Assembly: GCA_003249795.1 (NCBI GenBank)
Contig: QKHZ01000057.1
Location: 1-34,322 of the forward strand
Direction: 5' to 3'
Length of the DNA: 34,322 bases
Origin: a bacterium
GTDB lineage: Bacteria; Planctomycetota; SZUA-567
In this document: piece by piece, positions 7,704 to 17,238 of the stretch
How positions within the stretch are numbered: position 1 is the stretch's first letter
Layout of the letters: the number at the start of each line of letters is the position of its first letter
The notes under the pieces: generated by a model
Databases searched by the model: none
Told to the model about the DNA's origin: nothing
The model's input: the letters and a program-made list of their open reading frames with translations, nothing else
Made by a program: the position numbers and the translations under genes

Positions 7704-10523
7704 GTGGCCGTTCGTCAGATTGAAGTCCGGGGTGCGTGCGAACACAACCTGAAAAACGTCTCCATCGATATCCCGCTGGGCAAACTGTCGGTCGTGACCG
7801 GCCTGTCAGGTTCCGGAAAATCGTCGCTTGCGTTTGACACCATCTACGTCGAAGGACAGCGCCGGTATGTCGAAAGCCTCTCGGCATATGCAAGGCAGTT
7901 TCTGCAAAACCTGCAAAAGCCCAATGTTGAACAGATCACGGGACTGCCGCCCACAATCGCTATCGAACAGCGCAAAGGCAGCGCTAACCCGCGCTCGACC
8001 GTTGCAACCATCACAGAAATTTACGACTACCTCCGTCTGCTTTATGCCCGCGCGGGTACGCCCCACTGCTGGCAATGCGGTAAACCCATCACCCAGCAGA
8101 CCCCGCAGCAGATCGTCGACCATATCCGCCTGACCGGTGACGGCTGCCGCGTGATGGTTCTCTCGCCGCTGGTTCGTGGGCGCAAAGGTTCGCACAAAGA
8201 CGTTCTGCAGGCTCTCAAACGTGAAGGCTACGTTCGCGTCCGGATTGACGGTGACGTTGTCGAGACACGTGAGATCAAGGAACTGTCACACAAAAACCGC
8301 AAGCACACTATCGAAGCGATTATCGACCGGCTGCAACTGAAAAACGGCTCAAAGACTCGTCTCACCGAAGCGGTCGAAGCAGCACTCCGCCTCGGCAATG
8401 GTCTTGTCATCGCCGCCGTCGAGCGCAACAACAAATGGGTCGAAACAACCTACAGCGAAAACTACGCCTGCCTTGACTGTAATCTATCATTTGAAGAACT
8501 CGAACCGCGCATGTTCAGTTTCAACTCACCGTACGGCGCGTGCCCCACGTGTGACGGCCTAGGCACAAAGCTCGAACTCGACCCGGATCTGATCATCCCT
8601 GACCGCACGAAGTCGATCGCTGATGGAGCCGTCGACGCATGGCGTAAAGGCGGAAAGCGCATGGCGATCCATTACCATTACATTCTGAAAGATTTCTGCA
8701 AGGATTATAAAGTAGACGAAAATCTTCCGGTCGAAAAACTGACCCAACGCCAGCGCGACATTCTTCTCTATGGCGATCCTGAGGGAAAACACGGCGCAGG
8801 CTTTGAAGGCGTCATTCCTAATCTCGACCGGCGTTTCCACAACACCGACAGCGAATATGTCAAGCAACGCATTCACGAATACATGTCCGTCCTGCCCTGC
8901 CCCGACTGCAAAGGCGCGCGCCTCAGGCCCGAAGCCCTTGCCGTACGCGTCAGCGACCTGACCATCCGCGAGCTAACAGGCCTGACCGTCTTAAACGCAT
9001 TGGAGTTCATGACAAAGCTGACGCTAGATGCAGAAGGCCAGGCAATCGCCGCACCGATCCGCACCGAAGTGTTAAAGCGACTTCAGTTCATGCGCGACGT
9101 TGGTCTCGGCTACCTTACCCTCGACCGCACGTCCGGCTCTCTTTCAGGCGGCGAAGCGCAGCGCATCCGTCTGGCAAGCCAGGTCGGAAGCGGGCTTGTC
9201 GGCGTCTGCTACGTTCTGGATGAACCGACCATCGGCCTGCACCAGCGCGACAACGAACGACTGCTCAACACCCTGATCAAAATGCGCGACATCGGCAACA
9301 CCGTAATCGTCGTCGAACATGATGAGGACGTAATCCGCGCGGCAGACTATCTCGTGGATGTCGGCCCCGGCGCCGGCATCCACGGCGGACAGATCATTGC
9401 CGCCGGAACCGTTGAGGAGGTCATGAACCGCCCCGAAAGTCTGACGGGGCAATACCTGTGCGGCACCGAGTTCATCCCGATCCCGGAAAACCGCCGCAAG
9501 ACCCGCACACGCGGTGAAGTATTGCGCATCACAGGTGCAAAAACAAACAATCTGAAAAACGTCTCGGCTGTCTTTCCGCTCGGAACGCTGATTGCCGTCA
9601 CCGGCGTTTCCGGCTCAGGCAAAAGCACGTTAATTAATGAAACGCTGTACAAGGCGCTGGCGAGAAATCTGAACCACGCCAAAGACCGCCCCGGCGAATA
9701 CAAGACCCTGCACGGGCTTGACCATGTCGACAAAGTTATCGATATCGACCAGTCACCGATCGGAAAAACACCGCGCTCGAACCCGGCTACCTACACAGGC
9801 ATCTTTGACGAAATCCGCAAGCTGTTTGCGCAGGTCCCCGAAGCAAAGATGCGCGGCTACAAACCCGGACGCTTTTCGTTCAACGTCAAAGGCGGACGTT
9901 GCGAACATTGCCAGGGCGCAGGCGAAATGCGGATCGAAATGCATTTTCTGCCTGACGTCTTTGTCACCTGCGAGCAGTGCAAAGGGCTGCGCTACAACCG
10001 CGAAACACTTGAGGTCAAATACAAAGGCCTCAACATCGCAGACGTCCTGAAAATGAGCATCAACGACGCATGCCACTTTTTCAAAAACGTTCCGACGCTG
10101 CGGCAGGGGCTTGTGACACTCGCCGATGTCGGTCTCGGCTACCTCGCCCTCGGCCAAAGCAGCACAACCCTCTCCGGCGGTGAAGCCCAGCGCGTGAAAC
10201 TCGCCGCAGAACTCGCGAAAAAATCGACCGGCCGAACCGTCTATATTATGGACGAACCGACAACCGGCCTGCACTTTGCCGACATCAAACGGCTGCTTGA
10301 CGTCCTCATGCGGCTGGTCAACCGAGGCAACACGATTATCGTGATCGAACACAACCTTGATGTGATTAAAAGTGCTGACTGGATTGTCGACATGGGACCA
10401 GAAGGTGGAGACGGCGGCGGTACGGTCGTTGCGTACGGTACCCCCGAAGACGTTGCAATGTGCAAGGAAAGCCATACAGGACGGTATTTAAAAAAGATCT
10501 TAGGCAAGCGAGTCGGCAAGTAG
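7704..10523 (+). CDS. uvrA: Excinuclease ABC subunit A
   Basis: UvrA is the damage-recognition ATPase of nucleotide excision repair and loads UvrB on lesions in the cytoplasm. The product is 939 residues, the normal length. It has two ABC modules: Walker [10 protein letters not shown] near residue 33 and GVSGSGKST in the second half; signatures [14 protein letters not shown] and [15 protein letters not shown]; and Walker B regions ending DEPTIGLH and DEPTTGLH. Zinc-binding cysteine pairs are visible: CWQCG, CLDC with CPTC in the first insertion, and CEHC with CEQC in the second. The GTG start at 7704 is preceded by AAGGAG and gives [19 protein letters not shown], the expected N-terminus. It is a single gene here; uvrB and uvrC are not in the window. 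Confidence 0.98.
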   Translation: MAVRQIEVRGACEHNLKNVSIDIPLGKLSVVTGLSGSGKSSLAFDTIYVEGQRRYVESLSAYARQFLQNLQKPNVEQITGLPPTIAIEQRKGSANPRSTVATITEIYDYLRLLYARAGTPHCWQCGKPITQQTPQQIVDHIRLTGDGCRVMVLSPLVRGRKGSHKDVLQALKREGYVRVRIDGDVVETREIKELSHKNRKHTIEAIIDRLQLKNGSKTRLTEAVEAALRLGNGLVIAAVERNNKWVETTYSENYACLDCNLSFEELEPRMFSFNSPYGACPTCDGLGTKLELDPDLIIPDRTKSIADGAVDAWRKGGKRMAIHYHYILKDFCKDYKVDENLPVEKLTQRQRDILLYGDPEGKHGAGFEGVIPNLDRRFHNTDSEYVKQRIHEYMSVLPCPDCKGARLRPEALAVRVSDLTIRELTGLTVLNALEFMTKLTLDAEGQAIAAPIRTEVLKRLQFMRDVGLGYLTLDRTSGSLSGGEAQRIRLASQVGSGLVGVCYVLDEPTIGLHQRDNERLLNTLIKMRDIGNTVIVVEHDEDVIRAADYLVDVGPGAGIHGGQIIAAGTVEEVMNRPESLTGQYLCGTEFIPIPENRRKTRTRGEVLRITGAKTNNLKNVSAVFPLGTLIAVTGVSGSGKSTLINETLYKALARNLNHAKDRPGEYKTLHGLDHVDKVIDIDQSPIGKTPRSNPATYTGIFDEIRKLFAQVPEAKMRGYKPGRFSFNVKGGRCEHCQGAGEMRIEMHFLPDVFVTCEQCKGLRYNRETLEVKYKGLNIADVLKMSINDACHFFKNVPTLRQGLVTLADVGLGYLALGQSSTTLSGGEAQRVKLAAELAKKSTGRTVYIMDEPTTGLHFADIKRLLDVLMRLVNRGNTIIVIEHNLDVIKSADWIVDMGPEGGDGGGTVVAYGTPEDVAMCKESHTGRYLKKILGKRVGK

Positions 10524-10586
10524 CGATCACGTTGTCCCATCACACAAGCCGCTATCCCGCAGAAGCCGAATGATAAAGGGCATCAT

Positions 10587-11852
10587 ATGCAAAACATAAT
10601 CGCTGCTGGCGGGATTGTCGGGATTCTGGCCTTTGCGTGGATTTTTTCGACGAGCCGAAAAAGTGTTTCACCGCGTTTGATCATCGGCGGGATCGGATTG
10701 CAACTGATCTTCGGAGCGATAATCTTTCTGCTGCCGGCAGGCCGCGGCTTTTTTCTGAAAATCAATGATGCAGTCAATGCCTTGCTGGTTCCCGCAACTG
10801 CTGGAGCAGAGTTTGTGTTCGGCCCGCTTGGGGTCGGCCCCGGCGGTAAAACCGGATCGGGTGAACAGTCGATCGGCTTTATCCTCGCGTTTCAATCGTT
10901 GTCTCTAATTATCTTCTTCAGCGCACTGATGGCGATTCTTTACTACATCGGCGTGCTGCCGTTTCTGATCCGCTGTTTTGCCAAAATCTTTTCCAAAGTC
11001 ATGCGCGTCTCCGGCGCAGAAAGCCTGTGCGCGGCAAGCAACATCTTTGTCGGCGTTGAATCGGCCACCACAGTCCGCCCGTTCCTGCAACAGATGACCC
11101 GCTCGGAACTCTGCACCGTCCTGACCGCAGGGATGGCAACGGTTTCGTCAAACGTGATGGGACTCTATGTCATGGCCGTCGGACAAAAGCTGCCGACCAT
11201 CGCCGGACACCTCGTCTCTGCCTCGATCCTCTCGGCTCCGGCTGCAGTCGTTCTCTCCAAAGTCCTTCTGCCGGAAACAGAGCAGCCGGAAACATTGGGG
11301 CAACACGTCAACGTCCACTACGAAAAAGAGCGGTCGTTATTTGAAGCAGTTCTTGCCGGATCCGAACAAGGCATGAAGATGGCGCTTGGCGTTGCAACAT
11401 TGCTGTTGTCACTGCTGGGACTGGTTGCACTTGCCGACATGCTGCTGGGACTCGTTGCCGCAGGCACGACGATCTCGGGACTCATGCAATACCCGTTTTA
11501 TCCGTTTGTGTGGCTGATGGGCATCCCTGCCTCAGAAGCCGGTGAAGTCAGCCGGATCATCGGCGAGCGCATGATCAAGACAGAAGTCGCCAGCTACTTC
11601 CACCTCGCTGCCGTGGCCGATACACTCAGCCCGCGCACGGTTGTCGTTACGTCCTACGCGTTGTGCGGCTTTGCTCATGTGGCGTCGGTTGCAATTTTCG
11701 TGGGAGGTGTCGCCGCCCTTGTCCCCTCACGCCGCTCAGACTTGACTCAGGTCGGCGGACGGGCATTACTTGCCGCGACTCTCGCGTGCCTGATGACCGC
11801 GTGCGTTGCAGGAATCTTTTATCACGACGGCATCACCGCAGTCACCCAATAA
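10587..11852 (+). CDS. Concentrative nucleoside transporter (CNT/NupC family)
   Basis: The 421-residue protein is strongly hydrophobic with about 8-10 membrane segments. It shows the CNT signature in SNIFVGVESATTVRPF (G156, E158, S159), plus FQSLSLIIFFSALMAILYYIG before it and the re-entrant region TAGMATVSSNVMGLY after it. Family members import nucleosides across the inner membrane with H+ or Na+. AAGGG lies six bases before the ATG. It follows uvrA by 63 bp with no clear terminator, so the pair might be co-transcribed. NupC, NupG-unrelated and eukaryotic-type CNTs share these motifs; the exact substrate cannot be read from sequence. Confidence 0.92.
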   Translation: MQNIIAAGGIVGILAFAWIFSTSRKSVSPRLIIGGIGLQLIFGAIIFLLPAGRGFFLKINDAVNALLVPATAGAEFVFGPLGVGPGGKTGSGEQSIGFILAFQSLSLIIFFSALMAILYYIGVLPFLIRCFAKIFSKVMRVSGAESLCAASNIFVGVESATTVRPFLQQMTRSELCTVLTAGMATVSSNVMGLYVMAVGQKLPTIAGHLVSASILSAPAAVVLSKVLLPETEQPETLGQHVNVHYEKERSLFEAVLAGSEQGMKMALGVATLLLSLLGLVALADMLLGLVAAGTTISGLMQYPFYPFVWLMGIPASEAGEVSRIIGERMIKTEVASYFHLAAVADTLSPRTVVVTSYALCGFAHVASVAIFVGGVAALVPSRRSDLTQVGGRALLAATLACLMTACVAGIFYHDGITAVTQ

Positions 11853-12276
11853 TCGGCTCTTGGCGGTCTCAATTTTTTTCGGATATATTCGACAAAAACA
11901 GTCCGTTTTTATACACAAGTTCGTAAGGAAACTCTCCGACGACGACTCTTGCATATACGCAACCACCGACAAGGCCATTGGATCAAACAAAAACGCATAG
12001 CGCATTATCTCTTTATAAATAAGCAAGTTACAAGCACAATCACCCATACGTTCAGCCCCAAAACTTGAGCATCACAAAACCATACATTACATATAACAAC
12101 GTGAAAACATAATATGTATGTGATCTAGCAACCGTTATGCCAGACCAGCTTTATCGTTTGACTCGTCCCGATTGCAAGGTATGATGTACGCGTTCATTTA
12201 CAAGCGGATCAGCGTAACAGATACAGGGGAATCATGATACCCCATCGCGCGATCCTATCATTATTAAGGAAAACAC
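11853..12276. other. 424-bp intergenic region before rpoN
   Basis: No gene was recognised here. It begins with a T-run (11872-11878) after the transporter gene. An inverted repeat has arms CATACAT (12081-12087) and ATGTATG (12114-12120), and the rpoN promoter is at 12158-12185. The DNA is more AT-rich than its surroundings. A small RNA cannot be excluded. Confidence 0.4.
12158..12185 (+). promoter_or_regulatory. Sigma-70-type promoter for rpoN
   Basis: TTGACT (12158-12163) and TATGAT (12180-12185) are separated by 16 bp, each matching consensus at five of six positions. The predicted leader is about 85 nt, ending at AAGGA (12266-12270) before the GTG. Confidence 0.6.
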
Positions 12277-13902
12277 GTGGCACCCGATTATACACAGGGC
12301 CTGTCCCTGCAAATGAACCAACGCATGGAAATGGTCATGACGCCGCAGATGATCCAGTCAATGGAGATGCTGCAGCTTCCCCTTATGGCCCTAGAGCAAC
12401 GAATCCAGCAGGAACTCCTGGAAAACCCTGCACTGGAACTGGTTGATCTGGAAGATGACGCCGATTCGTTCGATTCCTCAGACGCAGCAGACAACGATTC
12501 AGGAACTGACAGCGGCTCGTCAGCAGATTCCGAATCAGCAGGCGAAAAGTCACCAGCCGTCGAAAGCGATGATTTTACATCCGATGACAGCCCCGACTAT
12601 CTGGCCGATAATGGAGAAGAAAGCCTCAGCCGCATTGATGAGGTTGACTTCGAGTGGGACGACTACTATGACGACAGCGCGCCGCGCCGTGGTTTTGAGG
12701 ATGATGAAGAACGGTTTGATTTAATTGAAAACACCGCCGCATCCGAAATCTCTCTCGCCCAGCACCTTGAGGAGCAGTTGTCATTCCTTGAACTCCCGGA
12801 AGTCACTCTCGCCTGTTGCAACGTACTGATTTACCGGCTTGCGCACAACGGCTATCTGGACGCGCCTCTGGAAGAAATCCTTGCACAAAATCCTGATCTG
12901 GATGCAACAGCCGATGACATGGAAGAAGCGCTTCTGACGGTACAGGAACTTGACCCTCCCGGCATCGGCGCACGCGACCTGCGCGAATGCCTGCTGCTAC
13001 AGCTCGACCGGCTGGGGCCAGAACACACCTTCACCCGCATGCTGGTGGAAAATTATCTGGAAGACGTCGCCGCAAACCGCCTGCCGAAAATTTCGCGCGC
13101 TCTCAGCTGCACGATCGATGACGTCAAACTCGGGATCAACGACCTGCGCACCCTCAACCCAAATCCGGGTCTGCAGTTTGCCCCGAGTCAGGTCACCGCA
13201 GCACGCGCCGACTTGATCGCGGAAATGAATGACAACGGCGAGTGGGACATCACCCTTCCCAGCGGATCACGCCCCGAGATTTCAGAAACCTTCCTCGCAC
13301 TGTTTGACACGACCAAGCACGGCAAAGCGCTGCGCGAAAAGCTCGAGCAGGATGCAGACCGCAGCGAAGAGTTCAAACGCCTGCGCGAACTCCTGCGCCG
13401 CGGCGAAGAGGGGCGGCAACTGCGCGAGAAATACCAGTCCGCGCGCTGGCTGTTGACGGCAATCGCCCAACGCGAACGTACGCTTTATCGCGTTGCGGTC
13501 GAAGTCGTTGACGTGCAGTCGTCATATCTGAGCGGACAGGACGATGCGCCCGCGCCGCTGATGATGCAGGAAGTCGCCGACCGCATCGGGATCGACATCT
13601 CGACCGTCTGCCGCGCGGTTCATGACAAATACATGCAGACCCCGCTCGGGCTGTTGCCGCTGCGCAACCTTTTCACACGCGCAGTCGGCGGTTCGGACAA
13701 TGACGGCAAGAAAAGCTCGAACGTCCACATCATGAACCGGATCCGTGAGATGATCGAAGCAGAAGATAAAACAAAACCGCTGAAGGACGACCAGATTCAG
13801 GATATGCTCAAAGAACAGGGCATTGAAATCCAACGGCGCACCGTTGCCAAATACCGCGACAACCTTGGCTATCTGAGCCACTCCAAGCGAAGGACTTATT
13901 GA
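12277..13902 (+). CDS. rpoN: RNA polymerase sigma-54 factor
   Basis: Sigma-54 directs core RNA polymerase to -24/-12 promoters and needs AAA+ activators. The 541-residue product starts with region I (SLQMNQRMEMVMTPQMIQSMEMLQLP, Gln- and Leu-rich; activator-responsive). It continues with an acidic region II stretch at about 55-150, longer than usual, then the core-binding domain. Near the C-terminus is the RpoN box, RRTVAKYR at 520-527, which binds the -24 element. The GTG start has AAGGA six bases upstream; no other start preserves region I. Typical RpoN proteins are about 430-500 residues, and the extra length is mostly Asp/Ser/Glu in region II. No activator gene or obvious -24/-12 promoter was seen in the window. 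Confidence 0.97.
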   Translation: MAPDYTQGLSLQMNQRMEMVMTPQMIQSMEMLQLPLMALEQRIQQELLENPALELVDLEDDADSFDSSDAADNDSGTDSGSSADSESAGEKSPAVESDDFTSDDSPDYLADNGEESLSRIDEVDFEWDDYYDDSAPRRGFEDDEERFDLIENTAASEISLAQHLEEQLSFLELPEVTLACCNVLIYRLAHNGYLDAPLEEILAQNPDLDATADDMEEALLTVQELDPPGIGARDLRECLLLQLDRLGPEHTFTRMLVENYLEDVAANRLPKISRALSCTIDDVKLGINDLRTLNPNPGLQFAPSQVTAARADLIAEMNDNGEWDITLPSGSRPEISETFLALFDTTKHGKALREKLEQDADRSEEFKRLRELLRRGEEGRQLREKYQSARWLLTAIAQRERTLYRVAVEVVDVQSSYLSGQDDAPAPLMMQEVADRIGIDISTVCRAVHDKYMQTPLGLLPLRNLFTRAVGGSDNDGKKSSNVHIMNRIREMIEAEDKTKPLKDDQIQDMLKEQGIEIQRRTVAKYRDNLGYLSHSKRRTY

Positions 13903-13992
13903 TAATCACAAAGGCTGCTGTTGCGGTGAGTGTGAATCGAACTCTTACGCATTCCATATGCAGCCTGATATAAACAGATACTGGAGGAAGCG

Positions 13993-15732
13993 ATGCTGCC
14001 GACATTGAGCACGACTGATTCTTATTGCCGCACGAAATTACTTCACCGCCGTTTTTTCCTGTTTTGCGCAACTGCGGCCATGGCCGTTCTGCTGCTGCGG
14101 CTGCCGGTGCAAAATCTCCTTCTAGGCACCGCATGCGCGGCAGAAACGGCTCCGGCAAACAAACACCCCTCTCTTGCTCCAGCTGTGGGCACAGACTTGC
14201 TGCCGATCTTCTCAGACGCACACGCAGGACGCCCGTTACGGGCAGTTGCAATCGGCGGTTCAATTACACAGGCCGGAAACGGCTGGATCGGCCCGTGGCT
14301 GAAAACGCAGTTCCCGCAATCAGCGGTACAGATGTATAACGCCGGCGTCAGCGCTACCGGCAGCGATCTCGGCGTTTTCCGCTTAGAGCGGGACGTAATC
14401 AGTCTGCAACCGCATCTTGTGCTGATCGAGTTCGCCGTAAATGATGGCGGAGAACCTGACGACGACGTCATCTGGTATCTGGAGAGCATCATCGTCCGGC
14501 TAAAGCGTCTACCGCGGCCGCCTGCGATTGTGTTTGTCGAAACCGCTTTTGAAAACGGATCAAACCGTGCGCGTCATGAAAAAGTCGCGGGACACTATGG
14601 CTTTCTCAATATCGATCTGCAAAACGCCGTTGACGCGCATCTCGCTGGCAGTGGAGACAAATGGCGCGATTTATACACAGACGGCTGCCATCCGAATGAG
14701 AAAGGGCATGCGTTTTATGCCGATGTCATTTCAAAAGCGATTGCGCCCTTTGTGGAGCGTGCCAGATCCGACTCGACAGCCCCCGGCCCCATCCCCGGCG
14801 CCCTCAGCAAAAGGCCGCTGCTTCTGGACGGACGACTCGTGCCGCTGGTCGCTCAGGAGGGCTGGAAACAGACTGACCCCGGCAACTACTGGTACAAACG
14901 TTTTTTCGGATCCGTTCTGGAATGCAACCAACCGGGATTTTCCCTTGAAATTCCTTTCCGCGGAACATGCGTCGGCCTGTGGATAATGCGCAATACATCC
15001 TTCGGACAAGTGCAGGTCGGCGTCGACGGTAAAATGCCGATTCAGGTCGAATGCGGAAAACGCGGCGGCTATTCAAACCGGATCATCGAAACGAATCTGC
15101 CCGCTGGCGAACATATCATCCGCCTTGCACTCCCGCAGGGACAAACCAAGCCTGTTCAGGCAGCCTATCTTCTCGTTGCCGGCGACAACGGCATCTCGAC
15201 ACCGGCCAAACAAGAGCAATACACAGGAAAAGCCTTTACCGAATTTGCTTACGTGGACGTCCCTGCCCGCCTGTGGAAATGGATCGGCCCCTTTGGCGGA
15301 ACAGAGATCACATCCGGAACAACAACGGACTTTGCAACTGCATTCGGCCCCGAACTGGACGGATATAACGCGGCAAAAAGCTACAAGATTGAGAACGGCA
15401 AAACAGCAAGCTGGCAACCCGTTCCGGCATCGACAGAAGGGACGAAGGTCGATTTGAAAGAACTCACCGGCTTCGGTGATCGTGGTGTATGTTATGCGTA
15501 TGCGGAACTTACATCCGAACACGGCGGCGCCCGGGTCATGTCGCTTCAGGTCGACTATTTTGCGAAGATCTGGATCAACGGGGAACTCGCCGCGGAAGTC
15601 AATCAGGCTCACGGCAGCTCGGAAGAACGGGTTCTATTGCCCGTTACTCTTAAGCAAGGTCCCAACACGTTTTTGCTGAAAATCCACTCCGGATCACAAG
15701 GAAACAACTTCTCCGTTGGTTTCTCCAAATAG
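13993..15732 (+). CDS. Secreted or lipid-anchored SGNH hydrolase/esterase with C-terminal beta-sandwich domains
   Basis: The 579-residue protein has a basic N-terminus and a hydrophobic signal segment (residues 21-46) followed by TACAAETAPA. It is therefore exported, by signal peptidase I or possibly as a lipoprotein via the TAC motif. The SGNH catalytic set is visible: S90 in IGGSIT (the GDS block), N150 in FAVND, and D230/H233 in DGCHPN. Members deacylate carbohydrates or lipids. Residues about 290-400 and 440-579 look like beta-sandwich domains (the latter ends KIWINGELAAEV...NTFLLKIHSG), probably carbohydrate-binding. GGAGGA is four bases before the ATG, and a TATAAA lies at 13969-13974 without a good -35. 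It is monocistronic, closed by the terminator at 15755. The substrate is unknown; acetylated glycan is the usual guess. Confidence 0.87.
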   Translation: MLPTLSTTDSYCRTKLLHRRFFLFCATAAMAVLLLRLPVQNLLLGTACAAETAPANKHPSLAPAVGTDLLPIFSDAHAGRPLRAVAIGGSITQAGNGWIGPWLKTQFPQSAVQMYNAGVSATGSDLGVFRLERDVISLQPHLVLIEFAVNDGGEPDDDVIWYLESIIVRLKRLPRPPAIVFVETAFENGSNRARHEKVAGHYGFLNIDLQNAVDAHLAGSGDKWRDLYTDGCHPNEKGHAFYADVISKAIAPFVERARSDSTAPGPIPGALSKRPLLLDGRLVPLVAQEGWKQTDPGNYWYKRFFGSVLECNQPGFSLEIPFRGTCVGLWIMRNTSFGQVQVGVDGKMPIQVECGKRGGYSNRIIETNLPAGEHIIRLALPQGQTKPVQAAYLLVAGDNGISTPAKQEQYTGKAFTEFAYVDVPARLWKWIGPFGGTEITSGTTTDFATAFGPELDGYNAAKSYKIENGKTASWQPVPASTEGTKVDLKELTGFGDRGVCYAYAELTSEHGGARVMSLQVDYFAKIWINGELAAEVNQAHGSSEERVLLPVTLKQGPNTFLLKIHSGSQGNNFSVGFSK

Positions 15733-15754
15733 AAAACGCAACACATAATTCAAA

Positions 15755-15797
15755 CGGAGCCTCTTCATGCTGGATGTGAAGAGGCTCCGGCTTTTTC
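15755..15797 (+). terminator. Strong intrinsic terminator after the SGNH hydrolase gene
   Basis: A perfect 13-bp stem (15755-15767 with 15777-15789) has a 9-nt loop and is followed by CTTTTTC. It separates the SGNH gene from the glycosyltransferase cluster. Confidence 0.93.
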
Positions 15798-15803
15798 AGG
15801 CGA

Positions 15804-15832
15804 TTGACATCACAAAGCCTGACGGTTATACT
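15804..15832 (+). promoter_or_regulatory. Near-consensus sigma-70 promoter for the GT4-AsnB-flippase cluster
   Basis: TTGACA (15804-15809, exact consensus), a 17-bp spacer and TATACT (15827-15832, five of six). It starts just after the upstream terminator and leaves a leader of about 135 nt before the ATG at 15976. This is the best promoter match found in the window. Confidence 0.75.
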
Positions 15833-15975
15833 CTGTCTTTTACTGTAGTTACGCGAATATACAGTCCGATTTGATCATGCGTTTGTGACGCATCCTGCTG
15901 GCTGAAACGCCGGATCACCATCGCAGGATCACGACAGCCAATAAACGCCATTAAATCAGAGAAAAGGGAATATTC

Positions 15976-17235
15976 ATGGAGGAGGCTGCCCCATCATCTG
16001 TTGCGCAACCGTCTTCGCAACATTTCCGCATCGCCGTACTTCTTCCAGAATCGCTTCGCCGCATGGGTGGCTATGAAGTTTTCTTCTATAACCTTTTAAT
16101 CCGGCTTCACGCCCATGGCCACCAAATCGATGTTTATCTTCCTCACGCAGAAGTCATGAAAAACCGGGACTTTTACAACGCGATGCCGTTTGCCGTCAAA
16201 CCACTCTGCCGACGTTTCATGAGCCTGCTTCACTGGATGCCTTGGCTTGCTGGCATGTGGTTACGCCGGCGCCAGAAACAAAATCGCTATGACCTCTGGC
16301 AACTGAGCGGCGCGTATCCCGGCGGAGCATGCGCTGCGCTGCTTTCCGGACTTGTCCCCACCGTCGTGCGCACACACGGACGTGACATCCAGAAAGATCT
16401 GTCAATCGGTTTCGGAATGAGGCTTGTCCCCTGGATGAATACACGAATCGAAAAGACCCTTCCCCATGCGTCAGCCGTCATCGCAATGACAGAGAAAATG
16501 GCGCAGTGCTGCGACGAGGTAGGAGTCGCCGAAAACAGAATCATCCGGATCGCAAACGGGTTTGATCTGAAACGTCTGCAACGCAATCCGGCGAAGGAAT
16601 CACAGCCCAAGCAAGACAGAAACGTCTGTGGAATTACAATCCCCACGGATACGCTCCTGATCCTGACCGTCGGCCGGTTCCAGAAAGTCAAAGGGCAGGA
16701 TCTGATTCCGCCTGCGGCGGCTCTCTTGAAGAAACAAGGAATCCGGTTCTGCTGGCTGCTGGTCGGACGGGATACGGATAAATTGGACGAACGGATCACG
16801 GAAAATGATGTCGGCGATTGTGTCTTCACACGCCACGAAATCGGCCCGCATGACAACCGCGGGCACGGCCAGTTCGCACAGGTTCCTGATGACGCATTGA
16901 TTGCGCTTTACCATATGGCCGACATCTGCGTCTGTCCCTCGCGTCTGGAAGGATTCCCCCGCGTTGTCGGTGAAGCGATGGCCTCAGGCTCTGCCGTCGT
17001 GACAACTGATGCTCCAGGCTGCGCGGATCTGGTGCAGGATGGAGTGAGCGGCATTGTCGTGCGCGCTGGTGATCCGCAAGCACTCGCAACTGGTATCGAA
17101 AAACTTGCGTCAGACAGTAAACAGCGAGAAACCCTCGCCAGCGCTGCAGAAAAAGCGGCTGCCTCGTTTGACTTTGAAACCATTACCCGGCAATATGAAG
17201 ATCTTTATCATTCATTGTCGGCAGGAAAGGCGTGA
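15976..17235 (+). CDS. Glycosyltransferase family 4 (GT-B fold)
   Basis: The 419-residue product has an N-terminal Rossmann half (FRIAVLLPESLRRMGGYEVFFYNLLIRLHAHGH) and a C-terminal donor-binding half. The latter carries the GT4 E-x7-E signature (E325 and E333 in SRLEGFPRVVGEAMASG), then TTDAPGCADLVQDGVSGIVV. It should be a retaining cytoplasmic transferase for a lipid-linked or surface glycan. AAGGGA is six bases before the ATG. The next gene starts three bases after its stop, so the two are translationally coupled. With the following amidotransferase and flippase it forms an exopolysaccharide- or O-antigen-type cluster. The sugar donor is not readable. Confidence 0.93.
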   Translation: MEEAAPSSVAQPSSQHFRIAVLLPESLRRMGGYEVFFYNLLIRLHAHGHQIDVYLPHAEVMKNRDFYNAMPFAVKPLCRRFMSLLHWMPWLAGMWLRRRQKQNRYDLWQLSGAYPGGACAALLSGLVPTVVRTHGRDIQKDLSIGFGMRLVPWMNTRIEKTLPHASAVIAMTEKMAQCCDEVGVAENRIIRIANGFDLKRLQRNPAKESQPKQDRNVCGITIPTDTLLILTVGRFQKVKGQDLIPPAAALLKKQGIRFCWLLVGRDTDKLDERITENDVGDCVFTRHEIGPHDNRGHGQFAQVPDDALIALYHMADICVCPSRLEGFPRVVGEAMASGSAVVTTDAPGCADLVQDGVSGIVVRAGDPQALATGIEKLASDSKQRETLASAAEKAAASFDFETITRQYEDLYHSLSAGKA

Positions 17236-17238
17236 CCC

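Noticed and set aside
9753-10475. 240-residue open frame on the minus strand inside uvrA
   Set aside because: It is antisense to conserved UvrA motifs and shows no recognisable domain; long antisense frames are expected in GC-rich genes.
11835-11878. Terminator after the nucleoside transporter gene
   Set aside because: There is a T-run, but the only stem (ACCGC/GCGGT) is 5 bp with a 23-nt loop and begins inside the coding region.
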